Source: Dietzia sp. B32 (GTDB taxonomy: Bacteria; Actinomycetota; Actinomycetes; Mycobacteriales; Mycobacteriaceae). Taken from it: a DNA stretch of 64,000 nt. The stretch covers positions 2,108,001 to 2,172,000 of the forward strand of contig NZ_CP093845.1 of the NCBI RefSeq assembly GCF_024732245.1, in the 5' to 3' direction. The position numbers and the translations under genes are program-made. The notes beneath the pieces were generated by a model, which did not search any database, was not told the DNA's origin, and saw only the letters and a list, made by a program, of their open reading frames with translations. Of the stretch, positions 9,149 to 18,154 are shown in pieces (positions within the stretch are counted from its first letter, which is position 1; every line of letters starts with the position of its first letter).

Positions 9149-9894
9149 CTAGGCTGAGCGTTTCCCGCGCTTCCCGGTTCCGCCCGCGGCGATGGCCTGC
9201 CGCAGGCGGGTGAGGTCGTCGAAGCGCTCCGGTCGCGAACCGAAACGCCGGTTGCTCTCACTGCCCCGCCCCGCGATGACCACCACGTCGTCCGGTTCCG
9301 CGGCGGCCACGGCGAGTGCGAGGGCCCGGTCCCTGTCCGGTTCCTCGACGACCTCGGCGGAACCCGCCTCCCGGGCGCCCGCGAGAACCTCGGCGCGCAG
9401 GGTGGCGGGATCCTCGTCCTCCGGGCTCTCGTCGGTGACGATCACCAGGTCGGCGAAGGTCGCCGCCGTGCGGCCGAGGGGGCCGTGGTCTCGCCTGCCG
9501 CGGCGAGGCCCGCCTCGAGGAAGTGCGACGTGCTGGTCTTGCCGTTGGTCCCCGTCACACCGAAGACGCGGAGTCGGGCGGAGGGGCACCCGTGGAACCA
9601 GGAGGACAGCGGGCCGCTCACCGCCCGCGGGTCGTCGACGACCAGGGTCGGCAGCACGGACGACGGCCGGTCGCTGATCACGACCACGGCGCCCGCGGCC
9701 GCAGCCTGACTGTCGAAATCCAGGCCGTGGTGGCGCAGGCCCCCGACGGCGAGGTAGGCGTGACCGGGCGCGACAGTGCGGGAGTCGTCCGTGATGTCGA
9801 GGACGACGGCGTCGCCGACCGAGGGATCGCCGACCAGTGGCGCGCCGAGGTGACGCGCGAGGTCCCCGACCGTGAGCGAGGACCGCGTCCGCAC
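9149..9894 (-). pseudogene. Broken MurE-like Mur ligase with internal deletion and frameshift
   Basis: The first part, from a GTG at 9894, is a MurE-type N-terminal domain (DSRTVAPGHAYLAVGG) followed by the ATP P-loop GVTGTNGKTS near 9537-9566. About 30 residues later, in another reading frame, comes the C-terminal domain of the same family (FADLVIVTDESPEDEDP near 9409-9462, then a C-terminal IAGRGSE segment). In intact MurE these motifs are separated by a couple of hundred residues. Most of the central ligase domain is therefore missing and the halves are out of frame, with the junction near 9475-9490. It was a UDP-MurNAc-tripeptide-synthase-like paralog; a functional protein is improbable. 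Confidence 0.8.
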
Positions 9895-10082
9895 CGTGTG
9901 GCACCCCGGATCCGTGAGCGACGGGACGTCGCCCGGTGTTCTGCCCACCCGCTCTCCTTCCGCGTGGAGTCGTCGGCTGCCACGGTCCCACCCCGGGCAG
10001 CCCCCCGCGACCGGTGAGAACGCGGGCAGCACGAGGTGGAGGAGTGGCGGCCGGCCTCGACCGGGACCGGTGGGCCGGAGCG

Positions 10083-11474
10083 TCAGCCGCCGGACGCGCG
10101 CTCGGCGTCGCGCCGGTCTCGCTCCTGCGCCTCGGCGATGGCCTGACGCGCATAGACCCACCGGGCGGTGGAGTTCAGGTGCGAGCGGTGGTCACCGATG
10201 TGCATTCCCCAGGACAGCAGGGTGATGACGCGGTTCCTGAATCCGATGAGGAAGGCCAGGTGCACCACCAGCCACAGGACCCAGGCGACGAAGCCGTGGA
10301 ACTCGAACGGCCCGATCTTGGCGACCGCGCTGTAGCGCGAGACCGTGGCCATCGACCCCTTGTCGAAGTACTTGAACGGCGGGCGCTCGGCCGGGGACCG
10401 TCCCCCCTCGACCTCGCGGACGATCTGCTTGGCGACGTACTTGCCGCCCTGGATGGCGACGGGGGAGACGCCCGGCAGGTTGTCGAGACTGATCATGTCG
10501 CCGATCACGAAGATCTCCGGGTGCCCGGGTAGCGAGAGGTCCTTGTTCACGAGGACCCGGCCGGCCCGGTCCACCTCGGCGCTGGTCTGGTCGGCGAGCA
10601 TCCTGCCCAGTGGGCTCGCCTGGACGCCGGCCGACCAGATCTTGCAGGTCGTGTCGATCCGACGCAGGGATCCGTCCGGGTCCTTGACCTCGATCCCGCT
10701 GTAGTCCACGTCCGTCACCATGGCGTTGAGCTGGATCTCCACACCCAACTCCTCCAGCCGCCTGCGGGCGGCGTTACCGAGTCTGGCGCCGAAGGGCGGG
10801 AGGACGGCCGGGGCGGCGTCGACGAGGATGATGCGGGCCCGGGCCGGGTCGATCCGCCGGAAACTGTCCTTCAGGGTCCGCTGTGCGAGTTCAGCGATCT
10901 GTCCGGCCATCTCCACGCCGGTGGGGCCGGCGCCCACCACGACGAAGGTGAGGAGGCGACGACGTTCCGCCTCGTCCTCCGTCACCTCGGCCTGCTCGAA
11001 GCAGCCCATGATCCGGCTCCGCAGCTCCAGCGCGTCGTCGATGGACTTCATGCCGGGTGCCCAGCGTTCGAAGTGGTCGTTGCCGAAGTAGGACTGGTTG
11101 GCTCCGGCGGCGACGATGAGACTGTCGTACTCGAGCTCGAAGTCCACGTGACCGGCGGTGGCGTGGATGGTCCGGGTGGCCACATCGATCCGGTCGACGT
11201 CACCGAGGGCGACGGTGGCGTTCTTCTGGTCCCGGAGGACCAGCCGCGTGGACGGCGCGATCTCGCCGACGGACAGGATGCCGGTGGCCACCTGGTACAA
11301 CAGCGGCTGGAAGAGGTGGTGACCGGTCCTGGCGACCAGGGTTACGTCCACGTCCGCCTTCTCGAGCGCGCGCGCTGCGGCCAGCCCGCCGAATCCGGAC
11401 CCGATGATGACCACGCGGTGGCGCCCACCCCCCGGTGCGTGGGCACCCGTCACCTGCTGAGAGTTCACGGCCAT
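10083..11474 (-). CDS. ndh: Type II NADH dehydrogenase (NDH-2)
   Basis: A 463-residue single-subunit flavoprotein that passes electrons from NADH to menaquinone without proton pumping. An N-terminal FAD-binding motif (VVIIGSGFGGLAAA) and a second nucleotide motif (VVVGAGPTGVEMAG) are clear. The C-terminal segment GFVAWVLWLVVHLAFLIGF is hydrophobic, as in actinobacterial Ndh, and should anchor the enzyme in the membrane. The ATG at 11474 is chosen because it follows an AGGAGG site; a longer open frame upstream has no family similarity. It is followed by the broken mur gene on the same strand. Confidence 0.92.
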   Translation of the reverse strand: MAVNSQQVTGAHAPGGGRHRVVIIGSGFGGLAAARALEKADVDVTLVARTGHHLFQPLLYQVATGILSVGEIAPSTRLVLRDQKNATVALGDVDRIDVATRTIHATAGHVDFELEYDSLIVAAGANQSYFGNDHFERWAPGMKSIDDALELRSRIMGCFEQAEVTEDEAERRRLLTFVVVGAGPTGVEMAGQIAELAQRTLKDSFRRIDPARARIILVDAAPAVLPPFGARLGNAARRRLEELGVEIQLNAMVTDVDYSGIEVKDPDGSLRRIDTTCKIWSAGVQASPLGRMLADQTSAEVDRAGRVLVNKDLSLPGHPEIFVIGDMISLDNLPGVSPVAIQGGKYVAKQIVREVEGGRSPAERPPFKYFDKGSMATVSRYSAVAKIGPFEFHGFVAWVLWLVVHLAFLIGFRNRVITLLSWGMHIGDHRSHLNSTARWVYARQAIAEAQERDRRDAERASGG

Positions 11475-11652
11475 AGCGCCTCCTCGACCCGTAGCTGTCC
11501 GGGTTCCGATCCCGGTGGGACTCACCTCAGCCAAGCCTAGACCGGACGACCCGGCCGGGGTCCCGAGCAGCAGAACCGTCCCGAACCCGGCGCATCCCCC
11601 GTGACATCGGATCAGCTCCAACGGGACTCACCGCGGTGCGGACGGACCGGCT

Positions 11653-12342
11653 TCAGACCCATTCCGCGAGCGCGGGGGCGTACCGGCGGAGCAGGCGGGT
11701 CACCAGCACCAGGACCATCACGAGGATCCCGACCCACAGCACGGCCAGGCTCCAGCCCGCGAAGACGTCGCTGGGGAAGTGGACCCCCAGGTAGACGCGG
11801 GACGCGCCGACCGCGGCGACGTAGACCACCGCCACCGCGAGCACGGCCCACCGGAAGCGGGTACCCCAGGCCAGGACGACGAGGGGAGCAGCGATCGACA
11901 TCGACCCCATCGCGTGCCCACTGGGGAACGAGAAGGTGTTCTCCGCCGACATGTGCTCCCAGAAATCCGGGCGTGTCCGCTCGAACGCCGCCTTGAAGGC
12001 GACGTTGAGTCTGGACGAGCCGTACACGGCGGCCAACACGAGGAATGCGCCCCCGAACCTGCGCAGGACACACAGCAGCAGGGCGATCACGACGGAGGCC
12101 ACCAGCACGACGTGACCACCGAGATAGCTGGCGGTCTCCGCCGCGGCCGTGAGCCAGGGTGTCGTCGCCCCGTGCACCCACATCATCACGGGCTGGTCCA
12201 CCGCGACGCTCCCGTCGGTAGCGGCCAGGGCCAGCCCGACGAAGACCCCCAGGAGAACCAGGAGCACCGCGGCGCCCGCCGCCGGCGCTCTCCACGAGGA
12301 CACCCCGGGGACGCGCCGGGCATTGCCATCGTCGAGGGTCAT
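11653..12342 (-). CDS. PAP2-family membrane phosphatase
   Basis: A 229-residue membrane protein with about six hydrophobic segments and all three phosphatidic-acid-phosphatase signatures: KAAFERTRP, PSGHAMGS, and SRVYLGVHFPSD. These supply the catalytic histidines facing outside the membrane. Substrates in the family include phosphatidic acid, undecaprenyl pyrophosphate and decaprenyl-phosphoryl sugars, and the sequence does not separate them. It ends 178 bases before the ndh start on the same strand. Confidence 0.88.
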   Translation of the reverse strand: MTLDDGNARRVPGVSSWRAPAAGAAVLLVLLGVFVGLALAATDGSVAVDQPVMMWVHGATTPWLTAAAETASYLGGHVVLVASVVIALLLCVLRRFGGAFLVLAAVYGSSRLNVAFKAAFERTRPDFWEHMSAENTFSFPSGHAMGSMSIAAPLVVLAWGTRFRWAVLAVAVVYVAAVGASRVYLGVHFPSDVFAGWSLAVLWVGILVMVLVLVTRLLRRYAPALAEWV

Positions 12343-12373
12343 CGCCCCAGCGTAGGGACCAACGATGAGAAAA

Positions 12374-13168
12374 TCAGGAAAAACTTCTGTCAGGCGACGT
12401 GGTCGTGACCGCTCCGTCGACCAGTTGGACCCCCGCGTCGCACCGGGCCGCCATCGCGGCGTCGTGCGTCACGAGCATCAGCGCCACGTCGAGCTCACGT
12501 GCGGTGTCGAGCAGGAGGTCCATGACGACCCGCCCGGACGCGGAGTCGAGCGCGCTCGTCGGCTCGTCGGCGAGCAGGAGCGACGGTCCGCTCATCAGCG
12601 CCCGCGCCACCGCCACCCGCTGCCGCTGCCCGCCGGACAGCGCCCCGACCGACCGGCCGGCGGCATCGCTCAGACCGACCATGTCCAGCAGGTCGTCGGC
12701 CCGATCGCGCGCGCGGCGCCGTCGGGCCCGGGACGGCCGCGCCCCCAGCCACGCCATGGCCTCGAGTTGTTCCCGCGCCGTGAGGGACTCGATGAGGTTG
12801 GCCTGCTGGAACACGATGCCGATCTCGCGTCGGCGCAGTTCGGCCCCTCGGCGCGCGTCCACCGCGGCGAGATCCACCGCCCCGTCCCGGGTCTCCAGCC
12901 ACACCCGCCCGGCGTCCGGCCTGACGAGTGTCGCGGCGACGGCGAGCAGGCTCGACTTCCCCGACCCCGAGGGGCCGGTCACCGCGAGGCTGCGGCCCCG
13001 CCCGATCGCGAGTGAGACGTCGTCGACGGCGGTGACCCGGCCGTGGCCGTCGGGGAAGGTCAGGACGACGTTCTCCAGCCTCAGTGCGGTCCGGACGGGC
13101 GCGGTGGTCGCGGAGGTCGACGACGACGACGTGGTGGTGCTGCAGGTGTGGGACTCGGAGCAGTTCAT
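12374..13168 (-). CDS. ABC transporter ATP-binding protein, MacB/LolD type
   Basis: A 264-residue ATPase with Walker A (GPSGSGKSSLL), signature (LSGGQRQRVAVARAL) and Walker B (LLLADEPTSAL) motifs, in the order of the MacB/LolD/FtsE group. The first 25 residues are a Ser/Thr-rich low-complexity tail. Its ATG at 13168 overlaps the stop codon of the permease gene as ATGA, so the pair is translationally coupled. The complex probably moves lipids, peptides or antibiotics out of the membrane rather than importing a solute, as no binding protein is present. Confidence 0.9.
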   Translation of the reverse strand: MNCSESHTCSTTTSSSSTSATTAPVRTALRLENVVLTFPDGHGRVTAVDDVSLAIGRGRSLAVTGPSGSGKSSLLAVAATLVRPDAGRVWLETRDGAVDLAAVDARRGAELRRREIGIVFQQANLIESLTAREQLEAMAWLGARPSRARRRRARDRADDLLDMVGLSDAAGRSVGALSGGQRQRVAVARALMSGPSLLLADEPTSALDSASGRVVMDLLLDTARELDVALMLVTHDAAMAARCDAGVQLVDGAVTTTSPDRSFS

Positions 13169-14217
13169 CGGGCCGCCCCCAGGGCGGAGTTGGGGTCGGC
13201 GGTCAGCACGGGCCGCAACGAGACGGCGGCGCCCGCGAGGCCGAGGACGGCGAGCAGTGCGGCCGGCACGAGGGTCGTCGCGGCCGAGACGACGAACGGC
13301 ACGGTGCCACCCACGGCCAGGCCGAACAGTGCGGCGATCCCGACCCCGCCCGCGACGCCCACGGCCAAGACGACGGCGGCCTGGCCGACCGAGTCGCGGA
13401 CGACCGCGGCGGTGGACGCCCCGAGCGCCTTGAGCACGGCCACGTCCCGACGGCGCTGCATCCCCCACACGGCGAAGAACGCGCCCACGACCAGTGCGGT
13501 GACGGCGAGGAGCATGGTGGTCATCGTGCTCAGCGAGGTGTTCTCGGCCCGATGTGAGGGCAGTGCCGCGACGAGTCCGTCGGGGTCGACCAGCGTGAGT
13601 GCGGCGTCGCCGGCGACGGCGTCCCGGACGGCGTCCGCCGCCACGGACATGGTGGTGGCGTCCCCGCCGCGCGGAGCGAGTGCGTGCCAGGTGTCGAGGT
13701 CGGTGACGACGACGGGGGTGTGTGAATGCCAGAGATCACCGGCGTGTCCGGCGACCGCCAACGCGCTGCTTCCGAGGTGGATCACGCCGACGTCGGAGCC
13801 CACCTCGTCGTCGACACCGTCGGAGACCAGGACCTCCCCCGGCGCCGGTGGCGCCACCGATCCCACGGGTCCGGCCAGTCCCACGGCGACGACGGACACC
13901 CCGGTCTCGGTGCCGTCGTCCAGCGTCGTCCTCGCGATACCCAGCGGCACGGCCGCAGGGTCCTCCGCGCCGATGGCGGCCACCTGGCCGGCGGTGAGTG
14001 CGGCGCGGTCGAGGTCGACGGCGCCGGAGTCGTCGGCGGGGAGGACGAAGCCCGAGCCGTCCGTGCCGAGCGCCCTGAGCGCGGACACGCTCTGGTGTGC
14101 CAACCCGGCGGTCAGGCCGAGCAGGCCCGCCACCAGGACGGACAGCATCAGCACGACGCCCGTGATGAGGGCGAATCGCCACCGCGCGGTGCGGAGTTCG
14201 CGGAGTGCGAAGAACAT
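13165..14217 (-). CDS. ABC transporter permease, FtsX-like
   Basis: A 350-residue permease with one N-terminal membrane segment, a large extracytoplasmic domain (about residues 45-225) and three C-terminal segments, the MacB/FtsX topology. The ATG at 14217 follows AAAGGGA; the in-frame sequence further upstream is not homologous. It forms a two-gene operon with the ATPase. The operon is divergent from a two-component system, and the 202 bases between them hold repeated motifs, so regulation of this exporter by that system is likely but not shown. Confidence 0.85.
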   Translation of the reverse strand: MFFALRELRTARWRFALITGVVLMLSVLVAGLLGLTAGLAHQSVSALRALGTDGSGFVLPADDSGAVDLDRAALTAGQVAAIGAEDPAAVPLGIARTTLDDGTETGVSVVAVGLAGPVGSVAPPAPGEVLVSDGVDDEVGSDVGVIHLGSSALAVAGHAGDLWHSHTPVVVTDLDTWHALAPRGGDATTMSVAADAVRDAVAGDAALTLVDPDGLVAALPSHRAENTSLSTMTTMLLAVTALVVGAFFAVWGMQRRRDVAVLKALGASTAAVVRDSVGQAAVVLAVGVAGGVGIAALFGLAVGGTVPFVVSAATTLVPAALLAVLGLAGAAVSLRPVLTADPNSALGAAR

Positions 14218-14224
14218 GGGGTCC

Positions 14225-14296
14225 CTTTCGTGGGGTCTGCCAGTCGTGAGGGTCCAGCTCTCGTGGAGGACTGACTCTCGTGGAGGTCTGCCTCCA
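14225..14296. promoter_or_regulatory. Repeated motif and palindrome between the ABC exporter and the two-component genes
   Basis: TCGTGGRG occurs three times on one strand (14228, 14261 and 14278). CTCTCGTGGAGG is repeated exactly at 14258-14269 and 14275-14286, 17 bases apart. The last copy is part of a perfect inverted repeat, TGGAGG-TCTG-CCTCCA (14281-14296). The block starts just upstream of the permease ribosome binding site. Spaced direct repeats in the control region of an exporter divergent from a NarL-type regulator are plausible response-regulator sites; a simple duplication is the alternative. Confidence 0.45.
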
Positions 14297-14419
14297 GGCT
14301 CGTCCCGCGGACGCCGGACCGGATCGGCCACGAGGGTGGTCCCGCGGGGACGAACGGTGGGGCCGGCCTCCACCGTTCGATGGATGCCGAGGTCTACAGC
14401 GACGACTAGCGTCGACCGG

Positions 14420-15709
14420 GTGACCTCCGCGCCCGCGCCCGCCGCCGCCGCGCCCGCCGCCGAGCTCCCACCCGAGTCGGCGGGGGTCCGGGTGGTGTTC
14501 GCGCAGCTCCAGGTGGCACTGCACACGTTGGTGGCCGCACTGCTGGCCCTGACGCTGGTCAGCGCGCATCGGGACACCTCCGGCATGCCCGATCCGCTGG
14601 CGGTCGGCGCCGCGGTGGGGTTCGCGGCCGCGTACGTCGCGGGGACCGTGTGGGCGCGCCGTCGCCCGACGACCGCCGCCGTCCGGGTCGGCTGGTTGAT
14701 CGTCGTCCTGGCGTTGTGGGCGTGCCTCGTGGTCCGGGTTCCCGAGGCCGCCTACCTGGCGTTCCCCCTGTTCTTCCTGGTGCAGTTCCTCCTGGGCGTG
14801 TGGGCGGGCACCGCGGCGGTGGCGGCGCTGTCCGCCGTGGCGGTCGTCGCCCTGGGCCTGCATCACGGGTTCACTCCAGCCGGGGTCATCGGCCCCACGG
14901 TGGGAGCGCTCGTGGCCCTCGGCCTGGGCGCCGGCGTCCGGGCACTGCACCGCGAGTCCCGGGCCCGGCGGGAGGTGATCGCCGAGCTCGTGGCCACCCG
15001 CTCGGTGCTCGCGTCGCGGGAACGGGAGGTGGGCCGCGAGGCCGAGCGCGCGCGGCTGGCCGGGGAGATCCACGACACCGTCGCGCAGGGGCTCGCGAGC
15101 ATCGGAATGCTGCTGCACGCGGCCGAGCGCGCCGCACCCCAGGGGCCGGCAGTCGACCAGATCCGTCTGGCCCGGGAGGTGGCGGGCGAGAACCTCACCG
15201 AGACCCGCCGTCTCATCGCCGCCCTGCGGCCCGCGCCGCTCGACGGCGTGTCGCTGGCCGGGGCGCTGGGCCGTGTCGCCGCCAGGTGCCGGGCCGAGAA
15301 TCCCGGGCTCGAGGTGTCCGTCACGACGGAGCACGCGAGCGAGCACACCGACAATCACGTCGGCGAGCACGCCACCGAGCCGCCGGCGGAGCTCGCCGCG
15401 GTACTCGTCCGGGTGGCGCAGGAGGCCCTGACGAACGCGGTGCGGCACGGTGCGCCGCAGAAGATCACGCTGACCCTGTCCGGCTCCCCCACCACCGTGG
15501 CCCTGGAGATCGCCGACGACGGCCGCGGCTTCGACATCGCCGCCCCGCGCACCGCCGCCTCATTCGGGCTCGACGGCATGGCACGGCGGGTGGGCGACCT
15601 GGGCGGGCGGTTCGAGGTCGACTCCGAGCCGGGGTCGGGCACGGTGGTCCGCGCCGTACTGCCGGTGCGGGAGACGGCGCCGGGGACCCGCTCGGGGGAC
15701 GAGAGATGA
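14420..15709 (+). CDS. NarL-type sensor histidine kinase
   Basis: A 429-residue kinase. An Ala/Pro-rich N-terminus is followed by about five or six membrane segments (residues 25-175) with almost no extracytoplasmic loops, suggesting that it senses within the membrane. The HisKA_3 dimerisation domain carries the phospho-accepting His218 in EIHDTVAQG, and a HATPase domain with NAVRHGAP, DDGRGF and GLDGMARR boxes completes it. The GTG at 14420 gives the full sensor domain; open frame upstream is antisense to the exporter genes. Its stop overlaps the regulator start as ATGA. By location its likely target is the divergent ABC exporter. Confidence 0.88.
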   Translation: MTSAPAPAAAAPAAELPPESAGVRVVFAQLQVALHTLVAALLALTLVSAHRDTSGMPDPLAVGAAVGFAAAYVAGTVWARRRPTTAAVRVGWLIVVLALWACLVVRVPEAAYLAFPLFFLVQFLLGVWAGTAAVAALSAVAVVALGLHHGFTPAGVIGPTVGALVALGLGAGVRALHRESRARREVIAELVATRSVLASREREVGREAERARLAGEIHDTVAQGLASIGMLLHAAERAAPQGPAVDQIRLAREVAGENLTETRRLIAALRPAPLDGVSLAGALGRVAARCRAENPGLEVSVTTEHASEHTDNHVGEHATEPPAELAAVLVRVAQEALTNAVRHGAPQKITLTLSGSPTTVALEIADDGRGFDIAAPRTAASFGLDGMARRVGDLGGRFEVDSEPGSGTVVRAVLPVRETAPGTRSGDER

Positions 15710-16338
15710 CGACGACGAGGACGCGTGTCCTGATCGCGGACGATCACGCGGTGGTGCGAACCGGGCTCCGTGCGCTGCTCGCCGCCGATCCCGAGATCGA
15801 GGTGATCGCCGAGGCGTCAGCGGCCGATGCTGCCGTGGAACGGTGCAGGATCGGAGATGTGGACGTGGTGCTGATGGACCTGCGGTTCGCGGGGGATGCC
15901 ACCGCCGGTGTGCTGGCCACCGCAGCGATCCGAGGGTTCGCCGACCCTCCTCAGGTGTTGGTGCTGACCAGCCACGACACGGACGCGGACATCCTCGGCG
16001 CCATCGAGGCCGGGGCCTGCGGCTATCTGCTCAAGGACGCCGGCCCCGACGAGCTGCTGGGCGCGGTGCGCGCCGCCGCCGCCGGCGAGAGCGCCCTGTC
16101 CCCCACCGTCGCCGCGAGGCTGATCAGCCGGATGCGCCACCCGCGGCCGGTGCTGACCGAGCGGGAGTCGGAGGTCCTGCGGGCCGTCGCCACCGGGGCG
16201 ACCAACCGGCAGGCCGCCGCGTCACTGCACGTGTCGGAGGCGACGGTCAAGACGCACCTCGTCCACGTCTTCGACAAGCTCGGCGTCACCTCGCGGACCG
16301 CGGCGGTGGCGCGGGCACGTGAGCTCGGGGTGCTGTGA
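15706..16338 (+). CDS. NarL/LuxR-family response regulator
   Basis: A 210-residue two-domain regulator. The receiver domain has the acidic pair in IADDHA, the phosphorylated Asp58 in LMDLRF and the conserved lysine in YLLKDAG. The C-terminal LuxR-type helix-turn-helix (LTERESEVLRAVATG ... SEATVKTHL) binds DNA. It is coupled to the kinase gene by a 4-base overlap. The operon ends 46 bases before a convergent acetyltransferase gene. Confidence 0.95.
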   Translation: MTTTRTRVLIADDHAVVRTGLRALLAADPEIEVIAEASAADAAVERCRIGDVDVVLMDLRFAGDATAGVLATAAIRGFADPPQVLVLTSHDTDADILGAIEAGACGYLLKDAGPDELLGAVRAAAAGESALSPTVAARLISRMRHPRPVLTERESEVLRAVATGATNRQAAASLHVSEATVKTHLVHVFDKLGVTSRTAAVARARELGVL

Positions 16339-16384
16339 CGCCGGGTTTCCGGGAGTTCGTGTTGCTGTGAGTTCGTCGACGCGG

Positions 16385-16957
16385 TCACCCGAGCGGTCGC
16401 CTCATCACGATCCGTGGAAAGCCCGACGACACCGACGAGGTATCGGCCACCTTGACGAAGCCTGCTGACTCGAACAGGGTGCGGAAGCCGACGAAGGCCA
16501 TGGTCAGGTCGACCTTCTCCGCACCGTTGTCGACGGGCACCGCCTCGACCGCGGGGGCTCCGTTCTCGCGGGCGAAGTCGACCGCCCCCGAGACGAGGGC
16601 GTGGGCGATCCCCCTGCCGCGGTATCCGGGGCGGACCCGGATGCAGAAGATCGACCACACCGGCACCGAGTCGACCGTCGGCACCACCCGGGATCGCGCG
16701 ACGGGCAGCTCGCGTCGCGGGGCGACCCCAACCCACCCGACGGGCTCGTCGCCCAGATAGGCGAGTACGCCCGGTGCGATGTCCCTCCCACACAGGTCGC
16801 GGACGAGGTCGCCGCGAGCACGACCGACAAGCGACCTGTTGGTCTTCGCGTCCAGTCGGTGACTCAGGCACCAACAGACAGAGGCATCCGGGTTCTTCTT
16901 CGGCCCCAGGAGGACTGCGACGTCGTCGAACCGGTCGGCTGGGCGCACCTCGATCAT
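16385..16957 (-). CDS. GNAT-family N-acetyltransferase
   Basis: A 190-residue protein with the acetyl-CoA pyrophosphate-binding motif VRPGYRGRGIAHALV (residues about 110-125) and an N-terminal MIEVRPADRFDDV strand typical of GNAT proteins. It would acetylate an unidentified amine. A cysteine-containing WCLSHR segment near residue 30 is found in a GNAT subgroup. The ATG overlaps the stop of the preceding gene (ATGA), so the two are coupled and may share a substrate. Confidence 0.85.
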   Translation of the reverse strand: MIEVRPADRFDDVAVLLGPKKNPDASVCWCLSHRLDAKTNRSLVGRARGDLVRDLCGRDIAPGVLAYLGDEPVGWVGVAPRRELPVARSRVVPTVDSVPVWSIFCIRVRPGYRGRGIAHALVSGAVDFARENGAPAVEAVPVDNGAEKVDLTMAFVGFRTLFESAGFVKVADTSSVSSGFPRIVMRRPLG

Positions 16958-18024
16958 CGTCGTGCCCCCTCCTGGTCGGTCCGGCGCTCTCCGGGGAAGC
17001 CGGTCGGCCGGGTGACCGGGGGCTCGGCCCAGATCTCCGCGAGGACCTCCCAGTGGTCCTCATCCATCATGCTCGCCGGGATGACCGACACCGCGTGCGC
17101 CCCGGCCGCCGCGACCGCCCTCAGGCCGGCACTCAGGTCCCGCGGCGACACGACAGCAGCTCCCCGACTCCACAATCCGGTCGACATCACTGTTCGGTCC
17201 CCGAAACGACGGCGAAGGGATGCGACGAGGACGGCGCCGTAGCTCGGATCCCGATTGCCCAGTGCAAAGTAGTTCCAGACCGCGATGCGGTCCACGGAGC
17301 CGAGCAGCAGACCGTAGTCGTGACCGGAGTCCGGCCTGTCGCCGTCGGGGTCCTCCCAGTTGACGCGGACGTCCATCTCCACCGGGACATCGAACTCGGC
17401 GACCCGCTCAGAGATCCGGCGCATCACTCGAGCCAGGGACTCGGCGCGCCAGCGGTGGATGGCCGAGTGGTGGACGTCGATCTCCTCGTTCTCGCGCGTG
17501 GGGAACCCCGGGCGGCCCGTGTGCTCGGTGAAGTGGGACAGGTCCTCGGTACCGAAGGTGGCATCGTCGAACATGAGCTCCGTCAGACTGATCCTCTCCG
17601 GCCGGTAGCGGCGAGCCACCTCGCGGCAGATATCCACTAGGTGAGCGCCGAAGTGGCCACCGTCGAGGGCGGAGACCGCCAGGAAGTCCGTCGAGGACTC
17701 CCCATCGATCGTCCGGCCGGCGATGGCCGGATCCCGCTCGATCGCCCGGGGAGCGAGGGCATCGACCACCAGCGTGATGGCGAGTCCGTCGAGTCCCGCC
17801 AGCGCCTCCCGGACGAAATCACGTCCGGTCCTGGCGACGACGGAGGATTCCCACTCGGGGGCCGCGTCGAACGGAAACGCCAGCCAGTCCCCGCGCCCCA
17901 CCGAGATCGTGGCGCCGGTGGCGTTCACCTCCTCCAGGCGGGTACGAACCGAGTGCCAATCGGCACGCTCGTCAGCGACGTCCTCGAATCCGAACGCCAC
18001 GGTTCGTTCCCTCGGGACGGGCAT
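16954..18024 (-). CDS. Uncharacterised protein, possibly a TIM-barrel glycoside-hydrolase-like enzyme
   Basis: A 356-residue soluble protein without a signal peptide. I do not recognise the family with certainty. Alternating strand-helix spacing, acidic residues at strand ends (LTELMFDDATF, VPVEMDVRVNWEDPDGD) and the closing AAGAHAVSVIPASMM segment suggest a TIM barrel like those of glycoside-hydrolase-like families. It overlaps the acetyltransferase start by 4 bases. Starts at 18066 (ATG) or a rare TTG at 18102 are possible; 18024 is chosen because a GGAG motif lies close upstream and the family-like pattern begins just after it. Confidence 0.65.
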   Translation of the reverse strand: MPVPRERTVAFGFEDVADERADWHSVRTRLEEVNATGATISVGRGDWLAFPFDAAPEWESSVVARTGRDFVREALAGLDGLAITLVVDALAPRAIERDPAIAGRTIDGESSTDFLAVSALDGGHFGAHLVDICREVARRYRPERISLTELMFDDATFGTEDLSHFTEHTGRPGFPTRENEEIDVHHSAIHRWRAESLARVMRRISERVAEFDVPVEMDVRVNWEDPDGDRPDSGHDYGLLLGSVDRIAVWNYFALGNRDPSYGAVLVASLRRRFGDRTVMSTGLWSRGAAVVSPRDLSAGLRAVAAAGAHAVSVIPASMMDEDHWEVLAEIWAEPPVTRPTGFPGERRTDQEGARR

Positions 18025-18154
18025 GGCGCTCCGCTGAACTCCCCGCTGACCTCCGTCAGTGCCCATGCCCAACGTCCTACTCGCCGGGCCCGGAACGGTC
18101 AATGCCGCATGGGGCGATCACCCGACCGGAGCGCTACCTCGAGACCGGCCGAGC

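Noticed and set aside
13043-14419. N-terminal extension of the sensor kinase into the exporter region
   Set aside because: It is antisense to the well-supported permease and Ser/Thr/Arg-rich; membrane segments and family similarity begin after 14420.
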